DNA from: Rhodospirillales bacterium
GTDB taxonomy: Bacteria; Pseudomonadota; Alphaproteobacteria; Micavibrionales; Micavibrionaceae
Assembly (NCBI GenBank): GCA_023898785.1
Contig: CP060239.1
Span: 1,426,001-1,490,000, forward strand
DNA: 64,000 bases
Direction of reading: 5' to 3'
The position numbers and the translations under genes were made by a program. Every line of letters starts with the position of its first letter. Positions within the stretch are counted from its first letter, which is position 1. This document shows, in pieces, positions 59,676 through 64,000 of this stretch. The notes below the pieces were generated by a model. The model was not told where the DNA came from, did no database searches, and saw only the letters and a program-made list of their open reading frames with translations.

Positions 59676-60413
59676 CTAAATCATCGCCATGCCGCCATTG
59701 ACGTGGATCGTCTGGCCGGTGACGTAACCGGCTTCATCGGAAGCCAGATAGAGCGCAGCGGCGGCAATGTCCTCGGACGTGCCCATTTTCCCGGCGGGAA
59801 TATTGGCGCTGATTTTTTCTTTTTGATCATCGTTGAGCGCATCGGTCATGGCCGTGGCGATAAAGCCCGGCGCGATGCAGTTGACGGTGATGCCGCGCGA
59901 CGCAACTTCGGCGGCCATAGCCTTGGACCAGCCGATCATCCCGGCCTTGGAGGCGACATAGTTGCACTGGCCCGGATTTCCCGTTACGCCGACAACGGAA
60001 GCGATACTAATGATGCGGCCATGGCGGCGTTTCATCATGCCGCGCTGGAGGGCCTTGGCGAGTTTAAAGGTCGCGGTCATATTGACGTCAATGACGGTTT
60101 GCCAGTCTTCGTCGCTCATGCGCATCGACAGACCGTCACGGGTCAGGCCGGCGTTATTGACCAGAATATCGACCTGGCCAAGCGCTTCATCGGCAGCCTT
60201 TACCAAATCGGCGATGGCGTTTTCCTGAGAGAGATCCGCAGGCAGGACAAAAACACGCTTGCCCAGTTCGGTGGCCAGCGTATTAAGCTTTTCCGTGTTG
60301 CGCCCGGAGATGCCGACGGTTGCGCCCGCGCTATGCAGAGCCTTGGCAATGGCCCCGCCAATCCCACCTGTGGCACCGGTTACGAGGGCTGTTTTTCCTG
60401 TTAGATCGAACAT
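59676..60413 (-). CDS. fabG: 3-oxoacyl-ACP reductase
   Basis: NADPH-dependent reductase of the elongation cycle, 245 aa. Cofactor motif GATGGIGGAIAKAL at the N-terminus, NNAG in ILVNNAGLTRDG, catalytic Ser in IASVVG and Tyr/Lys in CNYVASKAGMIGWSKAMA. Standard length; its start is preceded by TTAAGGAGAAA. It follows fabD with a palindromic repeat in between. Confidence 0.97.
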   Translation of the reverse strand: MFDLTGKTALVTGATGGIGGAIAKALHSAGATVGISGRNTEKLNTLATELGKRVFVLPADLSQENAIADLVKAADEALGQVDILVNNAGLTRDGLSMRMSDEDWQTVIDVNMTATFKLAKALQRGMMKRRHGRIISIASVVGVTGNPGQCNYVASKAGMIGWSKAMAAEVASRGITVNCIAPGFIATAMTDALNDDQKEKISANIPAGKMGTSEDIAAAALYLASDEAGYVTGQTIHVNGGMAMI

Positions 60414-60430
60414 GTTTTCTCCTTAAAATC

Positions 60431-60516
60431 GTCATTGCGAGCGTAGCGAAGCAATTCATCTGCGACAAGCTTAAAAACTGGATTGCCGCGTCGGGCTGCA
60501 CCCTCCTCGCAATGAC
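60431..60516. repeat. Palindromic repeat copy 3 (fabD-fabG gap)
   Basis: 86 bp, ends GTCATTGCGAG / CTCGCAATGAC, with the GCGAAGCAAT arm and a GCCGCGTCGGG segment also present in copy 2. It occupies most of the gap between fabD and fabG. Confidence 0.85.
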
Positions 60517-60520
60517 GCAG

Positions 60521-61465
60521 TTACTTCAATGAATTGATAATCGTTTCAATTTCTTCCGGCGTGCCTGTATTGGCGCAGGATATATCACGATCGATACGCC
60601 GCACAAGCCCGCAAAGCACTTTGCCCGCACCCAGTTCGATCATTTCATCAACGCCCTGATCTTTCATCCAGAGGACAGATTCGCGCCAACGGACTGTGCC
60701 GGTGACCTGCTCGACCAGAAGCCCGCGAATTTCATCCGGGTCGCTGGTGGCTGCGGCTGTCACGTTGGCAACAACCGGCACGATCGGGGCTTTGATATCG
60801 GTCGCGGCGAGGGCTTCGGCCATGGCATCGGCGGCCGGTTGCATCAGCGCGCAGTGAAACGGGGCGGATACAGGCAGGGTCACAGCCTTTTTCGCGCCGC
60901 GCGCGGTGGCCAGTTCGACGGCGCGGGCCACGGCGTCCTTGTGGCCGCTGACCACGACTTGGCCGACGGAGTTATCATTGGCAGCAGCGCAAATGTCACT
61001 GCCTGCAGCTTCTTGCGCAATGGCCTGCACATCCTCGAAAGACGGGCCGATAATCGCGGCCATGGAGCCAATACCCACCGGCACGGCCTTTTGCATCGCT
61101 TGGCCGCGAAGCTTTAGCAGTCTGGCGGCATCTGCGATGGTGAAACTTTCAGCGGCGGTCAGGGCCGCATATTCGCCCAAAGAGTGGCCGGCGACGAACC
61201 GGGCGGCGGTTTTAAAATCAATGCCGCCCTGTTTTTTTAAGACCTGCACCACGGCCATGGAAACGGCCATCAAGGCGGGCTGCGTATTTTCGGTGAGATT
61301 AAGGTCTTCTTCGGGCCCTTCAAACATCAATTTCGAAAGATTTTGCCCGAGTGATTCGTCAATTTCTTCGAAAACTTCGCGCGCTTCAGGAAAAGTTGCA
61401 TACAAATCTGCTCCCATGCCTACGCTTTGTGATCCTTGTCCCGGGAATATAAAAGCCCGCGTCAT
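60521..61465 (-). CDS. fabD: Malonyl-CoA:ACP transacylase
   Basis: Transfers malonyl to ACP to start elongation. 314 aa from the ATG at 61465 (MTRAFIFPGQGSQSVGMGAD), which has GGAG 6 nt upstream; a frame 4 codons longer lacks it. The nucleophile Ser is in FVAGHSLGEYAAL, and the catalytic His in PVSAPFHCALMQPA. First gene of the fab cluster. Confidence 0.96.
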   Translation of the reverse strand: MTRAFIFPGQGSQSVGMGADLYATFPEAREVFEEIDESLGQNLSKLMFEGPEEDLNLTENTQPALMAVSMAVVQVLKKQGGIDFKTAARFVAGHSLGEYAALTAAESFTIADAARLLKLRGQAMQKAVPVGIGSMAAIIGPSFEDVQAIAQEAAGSDICAAANDNSVGQVVVSGHKDAVARAVELATARGAKKAVTLPVSAPFHCALMQPAADAMAEALAATDIKAPIVPVVANVTAAATSDPDEIRGLLVEQVTGTVRWRESVLWMKDQGVDEMIELGAGKVLCGLVRRIDRDISCANTGTPEEIETIINSLK

Positions 61466-61513
61466 TTTTAGCTCCAATCTTTTGTTTTTTCAATCATATT
61501 AGCGAAATATAAT

Positions 61514-61539
61514 TTCCTATTTATAATGGTAAATAAGAA
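61514..61539. promoter_or_regulatory. AT-rich inverted repeat upstream of fabD
   Basis: TTCCTATTTA and TAAATAAGAA, 9 of 10 positions symmetric, 6-bp centre. It lies 50-75 bp before the fabD start and could be an operator for a fatty acid regulator. No regulator family can be named. Confidence 0.3.
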
Positions 61540-61687
61540 TTTTATATCACCTATCGTTACAAAACCTTTGCAAAAAGTTTGCATTTTTTTTGTAAATATG
61601 CGAGTTTTTATCTGCTTCGCATAATCTGGTGTTTTTAGTTCCTATAGCGCTGAGAGAAAATTTTCAACTGCGGAGTATCAATAAGAA

Positions 61688-61705
61688 GTCTCACCTGAAT
61701 GAGAC
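61688..61705 (+). promoter_or_regulatory. Hairpin in the leader of a small gene
   Basis: Perfect stem GTCTCA / TGAGAC with a 6-nt loop, 48 nt before the ATG of the gene at 61753. The left arm (GTCTCACCT) can instead pair with the Shine-Dalgarno region AGGAGAC, so a translational switch is conceivable. Confidence 0.35.
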
Positions 61706-61752
61706 ACCCCATAAAAAGTAGGCCGGTTTTGAGGATGAACGGAGGAGACGAC

Positions 61753-62046
61753 ATGACACAGAATATTCACACACGCATCAAGCATTTGCTTGAAGAGACT
61801 AACGATGCTTTTGCAAGCAGCGGTACGATTAATATGGATTATGCCGGATTTGCGGCGATGGCGCTGTCTGATTTTAAAAACTTGCTGGGTAATCCGGATC
61901 TTACGGATATGGAACTGCGCCGCGTGATCCGTAGCGGTGAGAAAAAACGCCGCTTGAAGGATCCTAACGGCTGCTGGGCAAGCTTTATTGCTCATTACGT
62001 TGCTCGCAATGCCAACCAAAATCTTAAAGAACAGTGTACGCTATAG
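61753..62046 (+). CDS. Unknown 97-aa protein between fabD and rpsF
   Basis: Not recognised. Starts MTQNIHTRIKHLLEETNDAF with GGAGGAGAC directly upstream, so this start is preferred over one 18 codons earlier. Helical, with a basic patch RSGEKKRRLKDPNG and two cysteines (CWASF, QCTL). No membrane segment. It is separated from rpsF by a promoter and an attenuator, so it is probably its own unit. Confidence 0.75.
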   Translation: MTQNIHTRIKHLLEETNDAFASSGTINMDYAGFAAMALSDFKNLLGNPDLTDMELRRVIRSGEKKRRLKDPNGCWASFIAHYVARNANQNLKEQCTL

Positions 62047-62074
62047 ATCTTGGCGAAATTTATAAAGAAAGTCC

Positions 62075-62104
62075 TTGATTTTAACTGCTGGCTGGGCTTA
62101 TAGT
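62075..62104 (+). promoter_or_regulatory. Promoter of the rpsF-rpsR-rplI operon
   Basis: TTGATT, 18-bp spacer, TATAGT, about 120 bp before rpsF. One mismatch in the -10 element. Confidence 0.6.
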
Positions 62105-62124
62105 CCGCCTCAATTCATAACCTC

Positions 62125-62156
62125 GCTGGTTTAAGAAGGTTTAAGCCAGCTTTTTT
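62125..62156 (+). terminator. Attenuator in the rpsF leader
   Basis: Stem GCTGGTTTAA / TTTAAGCCAGC (10 bp with one wobble) closing a GAAGG loop, then TTTTTT. It has all features of an intrinsic terminator but lies between promoter and rpsF, so it is an attenuator. Confidence 0.75.
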
Positions 62157-62169
62157 AGTGCGTTCCATG

Positions 62170-62190
62170 CCGAATTGTTCGGTCTTTTTG
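62170..62190 (+). promoter_or_regulatory. Second leader hairpin of rpsF
   Basis: CCGAA / TTCGG with a 3-nt loop followed by TCTTTTTG. With the first attenuator and the ACCGAGAGGAGGG ribosome binding region it forms a compact regulatory leader. In other bacteria S6:S18 represses rpsF through a CCG-containing leader element; this may be the counterpart (inference). Confidence 0.45.
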
Positions 62191-62224
62191 GGGGGGCACG
62201 TAAAGTAACCGAGAGGAGGGCAAT

Positions 62225-62590
62225 ATGCCAACTTACGAAACCGTGTTTATGACACGGCAAGATCTTACCGAAGGTCAGGTCAAAGACCTCACCGACAAAT
62301 ACGCCAAAGTCATCACCGACCAAGGCGGTAAAATCCTGAAAACTGAGCAATGGGGCCTGCGCACGCTGGCTTACAAAATCAATAAAGCCCGCAAGGCGAA
62401 TTACACGCTGGTGGAATTTGAAGCGCCAGGCGCGGCTGTTATTGAGCTTGAGCGCCTGATGCGTATTGACGAAGACGTTATGCGCTGCCTGTCCTTGCGT
62501 TTGGATGCTCCAACCGAAGGCCCGTCTGTCATGATGGAAAAAAACCGCGATCGCGATGATGACACAACTATGAAGAAGGAGGCTGCATAA
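62225..62590 (+). CDS. rpsF: 30S ribosomal protein S6
   Basis: 30S platform protein that forms a heterodimer with S18. 121 aa with YETVFMTRQDLTEGQVKDLT, the GLRTLAYKINKARKANY block and an acidic C-terminal end. It overlaps rpsR by one base (TAATG). Confidence 0.97.
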   Translation: MPTYETVFMTRQDLTEGQVKDLTDKYAKVITDQGGKILKTEQWGLRTLAYKINKARKANYTLVEFEAPGAAVIELERLMRIDEDVMRCLSLRLDAPTEGPSVMMEKNRDRDDDTTMKKEAA

Positions 62591-62874
62591 TGTCCGCAGC
62601 AGATGTACCGACTGTAAAACGTCCATTTTTCCGTCGTAAAAAAACGTGCCCTTTTACAGGCCCATACGCCCCGGCGATTGACTGGAAAGATACAAAAACA
62701 CTGAGCCGTTATATTTCCGAGCGCGGGAAGATTATCCCAAGCCGCATTACGGCCGTGTCGCAAAAGAAACAGCGTGAACTGGCCAAAGCCATCAAGCGCG
62801 CCCGCTTCATGGGTCTTTTGCCTTATGTACAAACTGAGACCGAGCAACGCCAAGCGCGCCCGCCTCGCTCTTAA
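62590..62874 (+). CDS. rpsR: 30S ribosomal protein S18
   Basis: Binds S6 and 16S rRNA on the platform. 94 aa, with the N-terminal VKRPFFRRKKTCPF and the core ERGKIIPSRITAVSQKKQRE. Cysteine remains in the CPF segment. It is one base into the end of rpsF and 20 bp before rplI. Confidence 0.97.
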   Translation: MSAADVPTVKRPFFRRKKTCPFTGPYAPAIDWKDTKTLSRYISERGKIIPSRITAVSQKKQRELAKAIKRARFMGLLPYVQTETEQRQARPPRS

Positions 62875-62894
62875 GGTTTAAGGAGATATAAGAT

Positions 62895-63668
62895 ATGTCT
62901 ACACAGGTTATTTTGTTAGAGCGCGTGGAAAAGCTGGGCAATATGGGCGATGTTGTGTCCGTGAAGCCAGGCTATGCACGTAACTACTTGTTGCCGCAGA
63001 AAAAAGCTCTGCGCGCCAGCAAGGACAATGTTGCTTACTTTGAAGCACAGAAAAAACATCTGCAGGCGGAAAGCGACAAGCAGAAAAAAGAAGCTGAAAA
63101 ACGCGCCAAGAAGCTTGCCGGCACAAAAGTTGCTCTCATTCGTCAGGCTTCTGAAAGTGGCCAACTTTATGGTTCAGTTGCCTCTCGCGATATTGCGGCA
63201 GCCCTTACCGAAGCCACGGGCGAGAGTATTGATCGCTCTATGGTCAAGCTTAATCAAAACTATAAACTGATCGGCCTGTTCCCGATTGACGTAACACTTC
63301 ACCCTGAAGTGACGGCCGAAATCACGATCAACATTGCCCGCTCACCGGAAGAGGCTGAAATCCAGGCCAAGACTGGCAAAGCTCTGGTTGCTGAAGGTCA
63401 TGGCGATGAGCCATCTGAGGATGAGCGCGCTGCAGCGGCGGATGAAGTTTTGGAAGATGCTTTGGAAGAAGGCGCTTTGGAAGCTGAAAAAGAGCGTCAG
63501 GCAGAAGCCGAAGAAAAAGCTGCGGAAGATGCTGCGAAGGCTGAGGAGCGTGCTACGAAAAAGGCCGAGAAAGATGCTGCGAAAGCCGCTGCTGCCGAAG
63601 CTGAAGAAGCAGCAGCTGAGGCTGAATCTGGTGAAGACACCCCGGCAGAAGAAGAGAGCGAAGCTTAA
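62895..63668 (+). CDS. rplI: 50S ribosomal protein L9 with long acidic C-terminal tail
   Basis: L9 extends from the L1 side of the 50S subunit and limits frameshifting. The N-terminal domain (VILLERVEKLGNMGDVVSVK and GYARNYLLP) and the C-terminal domain (to about residue 155, SPEEAEIQAK) are complete. About 100 more residues rich in Ala, Glu and Lys follow, with alternating charged coiled-coil-like runs such as EKERQAEAEEKAAEDAAKAE, giving 257 aa against about 150-190. TTAAGGAG precedes the start. The tail probably forms a long helix away from the ribosome. Confidence 0.95.
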   Translation: MSTQVILLERVEKLGNMGDVVSVKPGYARNYLLPQKKALRASKDNVAYFEAQKKHLQAESDKQKKEAEKRAKKLAGTKVALIRQASESGQLYGSVASRDIAAALTEATGESIDRSMVKLNQNYKLIGLFPIDVTLHPEVTAEITINIARSPEEAEIQAKTGKALVAEGHGDEPSEDERAAAADEVLEDALEEGALEAEKERQAEAEEKAAEDAAKAEERATKKAEKDAAKAAAAEAEEAAAEAESGEDTPAEEESEA

Positions 63669-63691
63669 GCTTCTTCACTTGGAATTTTAAA

Positions 63692-63717
63692 AAGGTCCGC
63701 CACGCGCGGGCCTTTTT
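63692..63717 (+). terminator. Rho-independent terminator after rplI
   Basis: AAGGTCCGC / GCGGGCCTT, 9 bp with one wobble, 5-nt loop, then TTT. About 25 nt after the rplI stop. Confidence 0.88.
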
Positions 63718-63760
63718 GTTTGGATTTTATTTCAATGTAAAACACACAAAGTTCGCAGGG

Positions 63761-63886
63761 TTTTGAGAGTATATGTGACTTCAAAATCCGTCCCAATACC
63801 GTCCAGCGCTGGAACTCCGCATTTAATGTGCGGTCCCTTGCAGTTCGGGGCCCTTCACATGGCCCCCGTTTTTAAAACGGGGTTTC
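63761..63886 (+). ncRNA. Possible structured RNA, five inverted repeats
   Basis: No ORF is present between rplI and the window edge. This stretch contains TTTTGA/TCAAAA (63761-63786), TCCAGCGCTGGA, CCGCA/TGCGG, GGGGCC/GGCCCC (63847-63866) and CCCCGTTTT/AAAACGGGG (63864-63882) followed by TTTCTTC. The last two overlap and cannot form together, as in an antiterminator-terminator pair. It could be a small RNA or a leader of the next gene outside the window. I recognise no known family. Confidence 0.35.
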
Positions 63887-64000
63887 TTCAAACTGTATGA
63901 CTTGGCGAAGTTTGGGTTGAATGCAATCCATCCCCGTTATTCACAGACATGTTTACAGCTTTTCTGGTATGGATGCGGGTGCTCGGTTATGGTGGGGACA
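63887..64000. other. Non-coding end of window, nothing identified
   Basis: The last 114 bases hold no ORF, RNA gene or repeat that I can support. A promoter or leader for the next gene may lie here. Confidence 0.5.

Noticed and set aside
1..64000. CRISPR array, rRNA, tRNA, prophage or transposase genes
   Set aside because: No direct-repeat/spacer pattern, rRNA signature, cloverleaf or transposase/integrase motif was seen on either strand.

Overview
The window looks like part of a bacterial chromosome from an alphaproteobacterium of intermediate GC. Three things point there: the RpoB/RpoC, EF-Tu and ribosomal protein sequences; the order fabD-fabG-acpP-fabF-mltG; and thrC followed by a mitochondrial-processing-peptidase-like M16 protease and a GNAT gene. 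A free-living Rhodospirillales- or Micavibrio-like lineage is a guess only. No rRNA, tRNA, CRISPR array, prophage or complete insertion sequence was seen.

Region 1 (1-33100, minus strand) is the ribosome and RNA polymerase cluster. In transcription order it reads secE-nusG-rplK-rplA-rplJ-rplL-rpoB-rpoC-(unknown gene)-rpsL-rpsG-fusA-tuf-rpsJ-rplC-rplD-rplW-rplB-rpsS-rplV-rpsC-rplP-rpmC-rpsQ-rplN-rplX-rplE-rpsN-rpsH-rplF-rplR-rpsE-rpmD-rplO-(secreted HExxH protein)-secY-adk-rpsM-rpsK-rpoA (cut by the window edge). The core order is classical, but five unrecognised genes sit inside it: between rpoB/rpoC, rpsL/rpsG, rplW/rplB, rplV/rpsC and rplO/secY. Several ribosomal proteins carry unusual low-complexity tails (L30, S17, L29, L3, L9) or an insertion (S7). 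Terminators after rplL, rpoC and rplO, and promoter-like sites before rpoB, rpsL, rplP and the HExxH gene, divide the cluster into units.

Region 2 (33200-41200) is mostly metabolic: a glycine cleavage operon (gcvT-M50 protease-gcvH-gcvPA-gcvPB), an RluA-type pseudouridine synthase with a palindromic repeat inserted in frame, small unknown genes and a NadD-like nucleotidyltransferase. Region 3 (41200-51300) holds a YeiH-type transporter, PLP synthase (pdxS...pdxT, separated by a methyltransferase and a small gene), a possible toxin-like gene with two tandem small acidic paralogues, thrC-M16 protease-GNAT, yqgE and a stand-alone DsbD-N-like protein. Region 4 (51300-56180) is a glycan-type operon (asnB, epimerase, glycosyltransferase) and an unknown gene. 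Region 5 (56180-61470) is fatty acid synthesis (fabD, fabG, acpP, fabF, with a HAD phosphatase inserted) plus mltG. Region 6 (61500-64000) holds a small unknown gene, rpsF-rpsR-rplI with an attenuator-like leader, and a tail rich in inverted repeats.

Three points merit most attention. A mobile palindromic repeat is translated inside a pseudouridine synthase. Unknown small genes, and shared Lys/Ala/Pro tails, are embedded in the ribosomal operons. A toxin-like gene lies next to duplicated small acidic genes. Four of the six convergent gene pairs share their stop codons through an exact 4-nt overlap.
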